A stretch of 64,000 nt of DNA from Mucilaginibacter sp. (GTDB lineage Bacteria; Bacteroidota; Bacteroidia; Sphingobacteriales; Sphingobacteriaceae): positions 1-64,000 of the forward strand of contig NZ_JAQBOC010000061.1 of the NCBI RefSeq assembly GCF_028288225.1, written 5' to 3'. The notes beneath the pieces are model-generated. The model saw nothing but the letters and a program-made list of their open reading frames with translations. It made no database searches and was not told where the DNA came from. A program made the position numbers and the translations under genes. Of this stretch, positions 27,986 through 35,568 are shown piece by piece. Every line of letters starts with the position of its first letter. The stretch's first letter is position 1.

Positions 27986-29536
27986 ATGGAAAAGATACCA
28001 GTATCTAAGATCAATCGTATCCGGGAGGATTTTCTGGCTGGCGGCATACATCGCACCAATTTAGCTAAAGAATTAAAGTTAAACCGGCGCACGGTGGGAA
28101 AGTATGTGCGCGAATTCAAGCAAATCGCCCAACTATATCCCGGTAAGGAAAAAGACTTCAATTTTCGGCTGCCCAGGAAGCGTCGCGCTCAAACACAGTT
28201 ATTTAAAGATCTCTCGGCGATTCTGCCCGTTTTAATAGAACGTGCGAAGACCCCGCGCTTACAACTCATTCATTTGTGGGCAGACTACCGGACGGTTTAT
28301 CCGGGAGGCTATGGCTTATTCTGGTTCGAATTTCATTATAATAATTGGCGAAATGAAAATCAGGTTTGTCCTTATTGGAACCGGCGGATACGGCAGATCG
28401 ATCCCTTCGATGAGGCTGTGCTCCTCAAGTGGAAAAATACCGGTAGCCGGGAGGAATGGAAAAAGGCGACGGTGATCTTAGGGTCTTATCATGGCAGGCC
28501 TTTAGCAGAAATGCTGCTGCAGGTTGAAAAAGCACGGGAAACGGTTTTGCTGTGGATCGATAACTTCAAAACCGGCGGTATTCCCAAGCTGGACAAACAA
28601 CCTTATACCACCTGTCCTGCCTTATTGGAAAAGGTCAAGATCAAGCAGGAAAACCTGACCAAATTATTGCACCAGGCACCTCAGATACACGGGCTCAACC
28701 GTGCCTCCTGGCGGGTAGAAGACCTTTGTATTATTTATGAGCAGTTCTACGGGCAGGCGATCAGCCGCAGTTGCGTCCAGGAAAATTTGCATAAAATGGG
28801 ATTGGGTTATTACCGGTCCCGCGAACTGCTGACCAGCCCTGACCCGGATTTTAGGCCAAAGCTGGATCATATTAAGCAGATTCTGGCCAACCTCGGTGAA
28901 CGTGAACGGTTCTTCTCCGTAGATGAATACGGCCCCTTCGCCATTAAAATGAAGGTCGGCCGTAGTTTTACACCCAGCGGCCAAATGAAAACCGTGCCCC
29001 AGGTACAGAAGAGCAAAGGTTGCATCGTCGTGACCGCCGCGCTGGAGCTTTCCCGCAACCAGGTCAGCCACTTTTACTCGTATAAAAAGAATACCGACGA
29101 AATGATCAAGCTACTGGAATTATTACTGGTAGAATATCAGGACACCGATAAGCTGTATTTTTCCTGGGACGCCGCCAGCTGGCATGCTTCCAAAAAACTC
29201 TATGACAGGATCATTGAGCTCAATAGTGACGCCTACCGCACCCGGTACCACACACCATTGGTGGAACTCGCGCCTTTGCCTGTTTCCGCCCAGTTCCTGA
29301 ACGTGATCGAATCGGTTTTCAGCGGCCTGGCCAAAGGTGTTATTCATAACAGCGATTACGAATCTGCAGAAGCCTGCCGTAACGCCATCGACCGGCATTT
29401 TCGCGACCGCAACTTACACTTTCAACAGCATCCAAAAAGAGCCGGGCATAAAATATGGGGCCAAGAAACGGTACCTCCTGAATTCAACGAAGGCCGGCAC
29501 ACCAAGAACCTGACGACTATGCGTGGCGCAAAGTAA
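27986..29536 (+). CDS. IS630/Tc1-mariner-like DDE transposase
   Basis: 516 aa. An N-terminal helix-turn-helix (NLAKELKLNRRTVGKYVREF, ~25-45) is followed by a long linker and a C-terminal DDE domain. Candidate catalytic residues lie in SVDEYGPFAIK (first Asp), YFSWDAASWHASK (second Asp) and NVIESVFSGLAKG (Glu). The order and spacing fit the IS630 superfamily, though the protein is longer than most (~340-400 aa). No disrupting stop is present. Inverted terminal repeats and a TA duplication were not identified, so the element's ends are undefined. Confidence 0.85.
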   Translation: MEKIPVSKINRIREDFLAGGIHRTNLAKELKLNRRTVGKYVREFKQIAQLYPGKEKDFNFRLPRKRRAQTQLFKDLSAILPVLIERAKTPRLQLIHLWADYRTVYPGGYGLFWFEFHYNNWRNENQVCPYWNRRIRQIDPFDEAVLLKWKNTGSREEWKKATVILGSYHGRPLAEMLLQVEKARETVLLWIDNFKTGGIPKLDKQPYTTCPALLEKVKIKQENLTKLLHQAPQIHGLNRASWRVEDLCIIYEQFYGQAISRSCVQENLHKMGLGYYRSRELLTSPDPDFRPKLDHIKQILANLGERERFFSVDEYGPFAIKMKVGRSFTPSGQMKTVPQVQKSKGCIVVTAALELSRNQVSHFYSYKKNTDEMIKLLELLLVEYQDTDKLYFSWDAASWHASKKLYDRIIELNSDAYRTRYHTPLVELAPLPVSAQFLNVIESVFSGLAKGVIHNSDYESAEACRNAIDRHFRDRNLHFQQHPKRAGHKIWGQETVPPEFNEGRHTKNLTTMRGAK

Positions 29537-29853
29537 GGGTGTAAACTAGCTATTGCCGTTCCATCCCTCAAATCCCTGTGTCGTGATCAAGGCTCGTGAA
29601 TGGTTACCGAATTCAGTTTGCCATTGCGATAGGCTGATTCACCATAAATACCGTTTGACTTGACCTCAGCCACCTGGCTTAAATTGGGGTTACCTGCTAT
29701 CCAAAAATTTTCGCTAACAGAACCCGGTGAAACTAAAAGCGGCCGCCAATGCGGCGGGCACTGGTGTGAAGGCTGTGGAAGCATGGTTAATAAAGACGTA
29801 ATAAATAAATCAGATCTGGCGGTTTGTAGCCGGCCGAAGCCTTTGACCGGGTT
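29537..29853. other. Right flank of the transposase; possible gene end on the minus strand
   Basis: The minus-strand frame ending at 29587 finishes ...VAEVKSNGIYGESAYRNGK..., a regular sequence that looks like a genuine protein C-terminus. It joins upstream to irregular sequence, so it is probably a truncated gene. It is not identifiable. Confidence 0.3.
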
Positions 29854-30101
29854 TTAAAAAAGCGATGCAACAGGCCGAACATCCCCGGCCGCAAATGCCT
29901 GCTGGTAACGCATCCTGTACTTTGCAGCTGCTGCTGTTTTATGCTGTGCTTTCAGGCTGTTGTACAAACCCAGCAGCGACCAGCCGTCGCTTGATTCATT
30001 TTTAACAGGCAATTACCCAGGTACTGCCGCGCAGGCAGGAGCCACTCCTGCGGTTCGCGGTAGATCAGTTGTTCCCCGGCGCTGACCGTACTTTCACTCA
30101 A
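29854..30101 (-). pseudogene. C-terminal remnant of a tetratricopeptide-repeat protein (deleted and frameshifted)
   Basis: One minus frame encodes EQLIYREPQEWLLPARQYLG then NCLLKMN. After a frame change and loss of about 20 codons, the next frame encodes DGWSLLGLYNSLKAQHKT and ends ...VASLF-stop at 29854. Together they match the end of TPR proteins (EP-x-W-x-x-P-x-R-Q-x-L-G ... GW-x-L-x-GL-x-x-SL-x-AQ-x-K-T-A). The upstream part ends near a 27-bp repeat shared with 32.38 kb. Confidence 0.7.
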
Positions 30102-30145
30102 GTGTGCACATCCGGTCATTGTTATCACCGACAAAAGAATATCAA

Positions 30146-30172
30146 CCGAATATTCCGGCTGGAACAAACGTA
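30146..30172. repeat. 27-bp dispersed repeat, copy 1
   Basis: CCGAATATTCC-r-GC-y-GGAACAAACGTA, also at 32381-32407, with two differences. The core TTCC-rGCy-GGAA is palindromic. Confidence 0.7.
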
Positions 30173-30224
30173 GTAGAGGGCATTAGAATCTTGTTGTTGA
30201 CCAACAAGGGCAGAAAAGAAATAA

Positions 30225-30251
30225 TGTAACAAAATCCGCTATAAGGCATCT
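30225..30251 (+). promoter_or_regulatory. ECF-sigma-type promoter, copy 1 (TGTAAC-N16-CATCT)
   Basis: TGTAAC at 30225-30230 and CATCT at 30247-30251 are separated by 16 bp, upstream of the first DUF4386 gene. The same elements with the same spacing precede the second. The layout is that of ECF-dependent promoters (AAC in the -35). Confidence 0.55.
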
Positions 30252-30313
30252 GACAATAAACGTTCTGTATTCCTTGCAGATTTTTATAATACGTCAATTA
30301 AACCTCCTATAAC

Positions 30314-31021
30314 ATGGTCATCGACGAATCACAAGCCAAAGCAGGTAAAGTTGTTGGCTTCACTTACCTTTTCGCGCTGGTCCCGGCCATCTTCGCCGAG
30401 TTCTATGTCCGCGCCAATCTAATCGTCTTCGACAATGCCGCGCAAACCGCATTGAACATTGTGGGGCACCAAAGGCTCTTTCGCCTTGGCACCGCCAGCA
30501 ATCTCATCGTCTTCGCTGTCGATGTGGCCCTTATCACCGCACTGTATGTGGTCCTAAAGCCGGTCAATAGCCGGCTTGCCTTGCTGGCTGCAGCCTGGGG
30601 GCTGATCGAGACCACCATCCTGGTCGTCGTTACGCTGAACGACCTCGACGTACTGCGGATCCTGGGCGGCGCGCACTATTTGCAGGCATTCCAGGTAAGC
30701 CAATTGCAGGCCTTGGCGAGGCTGTCGGTCAGCGCGCACGATACTACGTATAACGTCGCATTGGTATTCGCGGGACTTCGAAGCACCACCTTCTGCTATT
30801 TATGGTTCCGGTCGGGCTACATCCCGCGGGTATTGGCAGCCTGGGGAGTGCTCGCTTCCTTCCTGATGGGCGCGTTCGCCTTTTCGTTCATCATTTTTCC
30901 CGGGCTTGCCAGGGCCGTTCCTGTGGAGATCTACGGAGGGCCAATTTTTGTTTTCGAGCTTACAATGGGCTTTTGGCTGCTGTTTAAGCGGCTGCGGCCA
31001 TCCGGTGTCACCGGGAGATAA
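30314..31021 (+). CDS. DUF4386 family membrane protein, copy 1
   Basis: 235 aa with about six hydrophobic segments (GKVVGFTYLFALVPAIFAEF, NLIVFAVDVALITALYVVL, LAAAWGLIETTILVVV and so on). It starts with the family's AGKVVGFTYL pattern and ends in FELTMGFWLLFKRLR. DUF4386 proteins are small polytopic inner-membrane proteins of unknown function. The codon use is visibly GC-rich compared with the AT-rich DNA on both sides, suggesting transfer. It is paralogous to the next gene, with which it shares a promoter motif. Confidence 0.85.
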   Translation: MVIDESQAKAGKVVGFTYLFALVPAIFAEFYVRANLIVFDNAAQTALNIVGHQRLFRLGTASNLIVFAVDVALITALYVVLKPVNSRLALLAAAWGLIETTILVVVTLNDLDVLRILGGAHYLQAFQVSQLQALARLSVSAHDTTYNVALVFAGLRSTTFCYLWFRSGYIPRVLAAWGVLASFLMGAFAFSFIIFPGLARAVPVEIYGGPIFVFELTMGFWLLFKRLRPSGVTGR

Positions 31022-31054
31022 ATACCCTCCCGCACCGGCGGGCAAAGTGATCAT

Positions 31055-31081
31055 TGTAACAAAACCCGTTGTAATTCATCT
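31055..31081 (+). promoter_or_regulatory. ECF-sigma-type promoter, copy 2 (TGTAAC-N16-CATCT)
   Basis: TGTAAC at 31055-31060 and CATCT at 31077-31081, with an identical 16-bp spacer. Neighbouring bases also match copy 1 (AAAAyCCGyT). Confidence 0.55.
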
Positions 31082-31154
31082 GATTATTAACGCTTCCCGC
31101 CAAAAACGTTTTGCGCGAATGGTCCATCCCGAGACATTTTAAACGATATTAACC

Positions 31155-31844
31155 ATGGAAAAACCAACTACTGAAACTTCCCGGCAGTTTTACGCGAAGG
31201 TCGCCGGCTTCACCATCCTTTTTTACATCGCGGTGGGCCTTACCAGTGTTACTTTGTATAGCCGGGCAACCGGCGCCGAAGGGACTAACGCCATTCTCGC
31301 CGACATCGCCAGCCATGCGACCGCCGTGGGCATGACCGTTATACTGGAGCTGCTCGAATGTTTCTCGGCCCTCGTGCTGGCCGTCACGCTGTACCGGCTC
31401 ACACGCGACGAGAGCCAGGAACTTGCTATGCTGGGTATGGTATGCCGCGTTTGCGAAAGCGTGCTGGCTGCCATCGGTATCCGCACCACACTGGGACTGC
31501 TGTGGCTCGCGGCAGGCGGCCATGCCCCTGCCAACGGCGCGCTCGGCACCTTCTTATTGATGCCCATCCCGGCCGCGATGGTCGGTTCGCCATTTTTCGC
31601 CCTGGGGAGCATGATCTTCTCGTATCTCATGCTGCGCTCCCGCATCGTCCCGGTCCCGCTCGCGGGGTTCGGCGTCGTCGCGTCGGCATTGCTCGTGGTG
31701 TGCGTGCCCCTGCAGCTCGCCGGGTTCTTAAAGGGGCCGGTCACTACGTGGATATGGATACCGATGTTCGCGTTCCAATTCCTGCTCGGGCTTTGGCTGC
31801 TTATCAAAGGAGTCGCCACGCCCGCGTCGCGGCAACCGGCATGA
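31155..31844 (+). CDS. DUF4386 family membrane protein, copy 2
   Basis: 229 aa, polytopic, with the same N-terminal (YAKVAGFTILFYIAVG) and C-terminal (FAFQFLLGLWLLIKG) patterns as copy 1 but quite diverged. The gene is strongly GC-rich. It is separated from copy 1 by ~130 bases containing its own ECF-type promoter, so the two are probably co-regulated but separately transcribed. Confidence 0.85.
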   Translation: MEKPTTETSRQFYAKVAGFTILFYIAVGLTSVTLYSRATGAEGTNAILADIASHATAVGMTVILELLECFSALVLAVTLYRLTRDESQELAMLGMVCRVCESVLAAIGIRTTLGLLWLAAGGHAPANGALGTFLLMPIPAAMVGSPFFALGSMIFSYLMLRSRIVPVPLAGFGVVASALLVVCVPLQLAGFLKGPVTTWIWIPMFAFQFLLGLWLLIKGVATPASRQPA

Positions 31845-31908
31845 TCGCGCTGCATTCCCGTGCGCTTAAGCGGAAAATCCTATTTAATCAAATCTTAAAT
31901 TCAATAAA

Positions 31909-32337
31909 ATGAACCATACCAATAAGTTAGAAGATCTGAAAATAAATGTAAAAATTAAATTAGCAGTATTATGGACATCCGTAATGTAATGATAAATATA
32001 TGAAGACTATTTTGAATTATATGTTCCAAAAAAGGTTGAGCGTATAATTAGTGGAGAAAATTTTTTATCTACACCGATGACCTTGTTTTATGGGGCATTG
32101 CTATTGATAATACCTGCATTGATGATTTCTTTGTCAATATTATTACGACCTAAATTAAGCCGTTTGTTCAATATAATATTTGGTACATTATACACCGCAT
32201 TAATGTTGTGGATCGCATCAAACTACTCATTGGATAAATGGCTAACATTTGCTGTGTTCTTTGCAATTGTTGAAAGTATAATTACCGCGAACATTGTTTG
32301 GTATGCATGGAAATGGCCGAGGCAGTTAAACCTATAA
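31909..32337 (+). pseudogene. DUF6326-like small membrane protein interrupted by three consecutive stop codons
   Basis: From the ATG at 31909 the frame reads MNHTNKLEDLKINVKIK, then LAVLWTSVM, then TAA TGA TAA at 31987-31995. It continues uninterrupted as IYEDYFELYVPKKVER to LTFAVFFAIVESII...WYAWKWP, ending at 32337. The whole matches the layout of a ~140-aa, four-helix Bacteroidota membrane family that I recall as DUF6326. The frame is kept, so three codons were replaced without an indel. The 86-aa ORF of the track is its C-terminal part. Confidence 0.7.
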
Positions 32338-32380
32338 TATCATTTTATTTCCCGCCTTTGTTGGTGTTATCAACAACAAA

Positions 32381-32407
32381 CCGAATATTCCAGCCGGAAC
32401 AAACGTA
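32381..32407. repeat. 27-bp dispersed repeat, copy 2
   Basis: The partner of 30146-30172. It abuts the start of the 113-bp direct repeat. Confidence 0.7.
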
Positions 32408-32517
32408 AATGGCGAATGGCAGTTACGCAAGCGTTCAAATAATAATTATATTGAACATGAAATTGTAAGCAGGGTTACCGCAAATGTTTGATGTTTAGTT
32501 GTGCACATCGGTTCTAT
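32405..32517. repeat. ~113-bp direct repeat, copy 1
   Basis: GTAAATGGCGAATGG...GCACATCGGTTCTAT; the second copy at 32841-32952 is roughly 85% identical by eye. The two flank the broken HGG-peptide gene. Confidence 0.8.
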
Positions 32518-32596
32518 ACGGCGTGATCCCTATATAAAGACCATTGCTAATGGTACTCGGGCAAAGACAATTTACTTAAATTACCTATGTGTTAAT

Positions 32597-32771
32597 ATGA
32601 AACTAAAAATCAGCTTGTTGTTAGCTATAACATTGTCTTTTGCTCAACATATTCGTTATTCAGGCACACACCATACTTATAGCCATGGCGGGCATTATGC
32701 TGGTGGGCATGGCCGTTCACATAGAGGGTGGACATTATCGAAATGTCAGGACACATAATGAGCAGGAATAA
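32597..32771 (+). pseudogene. Small secreted His/Gly-rich protein, frameshifted near its 3' end
   Basis: From the ATG at 32597 the product starts with a signal peptide (MKLKISLLLAITLSFAQ) followed by HHTYSHGGHYAGGHGRSHRG. At AGAGGGTGG a one-base insertion changes frame. In the shifted frame the pattern continues as GGHYRNVRTHN to TAA at 32769-32771. The family is recalled as very short exported HGG-rich Bacteroidota proteins of unknown function, perhaps metal-binding. The ORF-track start (32501) adds a non-coding-looking leader. Confidence 0.5.
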
Positions 32772-32840
32772 AGCATAAGGCTCATGCTTAAGTATACAAG
32801 TTGTCTCATCTGTGATCAGGGAATAGTCTTCGGTGCGAAG

Positions 32841-32952
32841 GTAAATGGCGAATGGTAGGTACACAAGCGTTCAAACAGCAATTATATGGAACATAAAATT
32901 GTCAGCAGGGTACTGCAAATACTTGATGTTTAGCTGTGCACATCGGTTCTAT
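32841..32952. repeat. ~112-bp direct repeat, copy 2
   Basis: The copy of 32405-32517. Its right end overlaps the last codon of the 170-aa minus-strand gene. Confidence 0.8.
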
Positions 32953-33461
32953 TGGGTAATCCTCAAGGCGATACCAATAAGACCGGTGAACTGCTCTAAA
33001 TAATATTGAATGGTCTTGAGCTTAAAATCTTCCCAATAAGGTGCCATTGGTGCCAATAAATCGTATTTGGCCATCACCGCGTCAAGTACAAACCCATTAG
33101 CATCTTGCTGTTGATCCGCAGCTAACCTTAAATCTTCTTCATGAATGACCCCTGGGAATTTGGATAAGAATAAAAGCTGTATGGCTGCTTTGTCTTCCAA
33201 ATTCAAACGGGGTAGCTCAACGATTCTGGAAGCCTCCGAATCAATCTGTTCCAGCTGCACTAAAAGTGTCTTAAATTCGTTGCCTGCAATACGCAAACCG
33301 ATCATATCCAGCAGCATCATTTCATCCGGATCCGATGGTGATGGCTTAGTGTAAAAGAACTTTTTAGTGCTGCCATCATAGTAATATCGCTCATCACACC
33401 TTGCCGGTGCTGTCATTGCATGGCATAGCCACAGTAGATTAAACTTTTCGATGTCTGTCAT
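32949..33461 (-). CDS. Hypothetical protein (170 aa)
   Basis: Not recognised. The product begins MTDIEKFNLLWLCHAMTAP, then CDERYYYDGSTKKFFYTKPS, followed by a helical C-terminal half (SEASRIVELPRLNLEDKAAIQLLFLSKF). I chose the ATG at 33461 rather than 33500, because the block duplicated at 25.7 kb contains this start and its upstream region. The protein may be cytosolic. It is not clearly in an operon. Confidence 0.6.
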   Translation of the reverse strand: MTDIEKFNLLWLCHAMTAPARCDERYYYDGSTKKFFYTKPSPSDPDEMMLLDMIGLRIAGNEFKTLLVQLEQIDSEASRIVELPRLNLEDKAAIQLLFLSKFPGVIHEEDLRLAADQQQDANGFVLDAVMAKYDLLAPMAPYWEDFKLKTIQYYLEQFTGLIGIALRITQ

Positions 33462-33495
33462 TGAGTAGCTAATATAACGTAAGTAAATGAAAAGA
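33442..33495. repeat. Direct repeat copy B (start of the 170-aa gene)
   Basis: The partner of 25678-25731. It covers the MTDIEKF codons and upstream bases. Confidence 0.7.
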
Positions 33496-34449
33496 GCCAA
33501 CTGATTTAGTTAGCGCTTGGTAATTGGCAGCAAGCAAATGAGTTTGCGAAGCCTGTCTAAAATCTATTGATGTATTAATAGCGCCCGGCAGGTTCTGTTC
33601 TATCAGCCAGAGCTGTAACTTTTTACATCAAGCCATTGTCAATAGCATTAATAGCGTTAGAATCCGGGAGATCGATTTGGATTTTACTATCAGGCCAACA
33701 ATACAGCAGCGGGATTTTAGGCTATTAAAATAGCCGGTTATCAGGGACGGCACCGATTTATTTTATAGATGATGGCCTGATTTGCTATGATCAACGACGA
33801 GTTAAAATTTTGCAAGTTTGCTGATGATCATTGTAAAAATAATATTATTTGCGTAGTGCGAATGCTTATTCGTTAAATATAATATTAGTCAAAGAGATGA
33901 TTCGCCAACTAAATATCTCCGGGTTCAAAAATCATTTCACTATTGACGCAAACCAATGACGTCAGATGCCCGGGGGACTATTATGGCAACTGATTTGGCA
34001 AAGCAGCATTATCAATGCTCAGCTGCGTTCAACCCTCGTTAGGTATCCCCAAGGCATAAGGCTGCGCCCATGACGGTTTACAAAGTTTACAATTTGGTAT
34101 ACAGTTATCTAAAACGGCTAATTTATGCAAAACATGCGCTAAATTTACTTGCCTGATACGAAAGATGCTATTAATTAATAATTTAAACCTTTATTCATGA
34201 AAATAAGATCCAAGTTAACCGACCGCAACTTCAGCCCCAGCAGCCCCGGGCATTTTGCCCTGTTTAGATGTCCTGCCTATGTTGTTCTCCAGGGTATATA
34301 ATTTATAAAAAAAACCAGTAGCCGTTATTTAATGGTGAATTTTAATTTTTCGCAGCTAAATTAATTGACTTTAAAATACAAAAATCACCCCCATACAATT
34401 ATTATAATACCTGTATTTTTTGATCGTATAGCATTCATACTATAAATAA
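33496..34449. other. Intergenic, ~950 bases upstream of the CHAT/NTPase operon
   Basis: No ORF with a recognisable pattern is present. A short frame (VNSINSVRIREIDLDFTIRP, ~33640-33730) could be a remnant. The last 130 bases are AT-rich and should hold the operon promoter, but no clean TTG-N20-TAnnTTTG match was found. Confidence 0.4.
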
Positions 34450-34788
34450 ATGAAAACCATATTCATTGTTGTACTATTCATTTTATCTTTTTGTAAGAAT
34501 GTAGCTGCTACTAATTTGAGAGGACAAATAGTGCGCTACAACCCTGATTACGGGCGATTTTTTCCTCTGCCAGGTGTAAGAGTTGATTTAATGGTATGGA
34601 ACGGGACACAATGGATAGATTTAGCCTATTCAGTAACAGGCAATGATGGATTTTATTATTTTGCAAACCTGCAACCCGGAGGCACCTTTCAAATAGCTGT
34701 ATTTGGGCAGTTTAAGCTTAGTCAACCAATGGTTATCGGACAAGTTAACCCGCCTTACTTTGAGGATATACCGGTAATAAATACTTAG
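34450..34788 (+). CDS. Small secreted beta-sandwich protein, first gene of the CHAT/NTPase operon
   Basis: 112 aa. Signal peptide MKTIFIVVLFILSFCKNVAA. The mature part follows the carboxypeptidase-regulatory/SpaA-like pattern: LRGQIVRYN, then LPGVRVDLMV, and TGNDGFYYFANLQPGG with the D-G-x-Y/F-x-F-x-x-L-x-P-G signature. It is exported while the other operon members appear cytosolic or inner-membrane, so its role is unclear; it may be an envelope sensor or an unrelated first gene. The stop lies 13 bases before the next start. Confidence 0.65.
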   Translation: MKTIFIVVLFILSFCKNVAATNLRGQIVRYNPDYGRFFPLPGVRVDLMVWNGTQWIDLAYSVTGNDGFYYFANLQPGGTFQIAVFGQFKLSQPMVIGQVNPPYFEDIPVINT

Positions 34789-34801
34789 AAAAAAAATCAT
34801 T

Positions 34802-35554
34802 ATGAGTCTGCCTCAAAAATATTATCTCGAACACATGTTCAAAAACACAGGATACCGGGCAAACTGGCTGCCTGACCACCCTTTGCGTATTGGTGATATC
34901 GGTAAACTGGAAGACGGTCTTTTTACGCTGTATACTACGCTCGAACAGCAACAAATAGGATACTCATTAAGAGAAGGCAATTCCGAATTGGACGTGGATT
35001 ATTCTTCAAAAAATTCAGTTAACATAGAAACAAGCGTATCCACCGGCGATGCATTAAACCTGTCATTGAGCACACCTGTAAACGGACGGGTGATCATCAA
35101 TTTCACTGAAAGCAATGGTATTGTGTTTCAAATGACAGGCGCCAAAAAAAAGGTAATCGAAAACCTGGCAGAAGTTGAAAATACTGTTCTGAATAAATAT
35201 AGGTCCGGGGAGTGGCCAAAGGAATGGGTCGTTATTAGCGAAGTGGTCGTCACCGATCATGCGACGATAATAATCTCTACCAGCAGCAATAATAAAATTG
35301 AACTGGGTTGTAATGCGCAGCTTGGCATTGCTCAAGGTAAACTGGCAGATCCAAAATTAAACCTGACGCTGATAAGTGAGAAAGGCAGTAGTACCAAAAT
35401 TTTTGGCGCCAATAACTTAACACCCTTTTACCAGGTGAAGGGCATCTATAAACCATTTTTAAGAAAACCGCAATTTAGGAAAAGAGCGGATATAACCGAT
35501 GAACTTGAGACGTCAGAAGTGACGGATTTAGGGTTTGACTTAAGAGAATTATAA
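34802..35554 (+). CDS. Beta-rich 250-aa protein, candidate pore-forming (gasdermin-like) effector
   Basis: I do not recognise it by direct motif. The N-terminus has NWLPDHPLRIGDIGKLEDGL. The middle has alternating amphipathic strands (SVNIETSVSTGDALNLSLST) and a helix (IENLAEVENTVLNKYRS). Then come W-VVISEVVVTDHATIIIS, NKIELGCNAQ, LNLTLISEKGS and NNLTPFYQVKGIY. This order of strands and helices, with the W/V-V-x-EV strand and a closing LTPFYQV strand, resembles the gasdermin N-domain layout. The ~35-residue charged tail (KPQFRKRADITDELETSE) would suit a removable inhibitory peptide. No N-terminal Cys for acylation is present, unlike described bacterial gasdermins. It is encoded directly before the SIR2/NTPase/CHAT genes. 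Confidence 0.45.
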   Translation: MSLPQKYYLEHMFKNTGYRANWLPDHPLRIGDIGKLEDGLFTLYTTLEQQQIGYSLREGNSELDVDYSSKNSVNIETSVSTGDALNLSLSTPVNGRVIINFTESNGIVFQMTGAKKKVIENLAEVENTVLNKYRSGEWPKEWVVISEVVVTDHATIIISTSSNNKIELGCNAQLGIAQGKLADPKLNLTLISEKGSSTKIFGANNLTPFYQVKGIYKPFLRKPQFRKRADITDELETSEVTDLGFDLREL

Positions 35555-35568
35555 TTAAACAGTAAAGA

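Noticed and set aside
27801-29600. Terminal inverted repeats of the IS630-like element
   Set aside because: I compared both flanks and found no convincing inverted match or TA duplication; a weak similarity (GCTATT-n-GCCG) is in direct orientation and likely chance.
31223-31912. Long ORFs in other frames over the second DUF4386 gene
   Set aside because: High GC content leaves all frames open; only the annotated frame has membrane-protein and family patterns.
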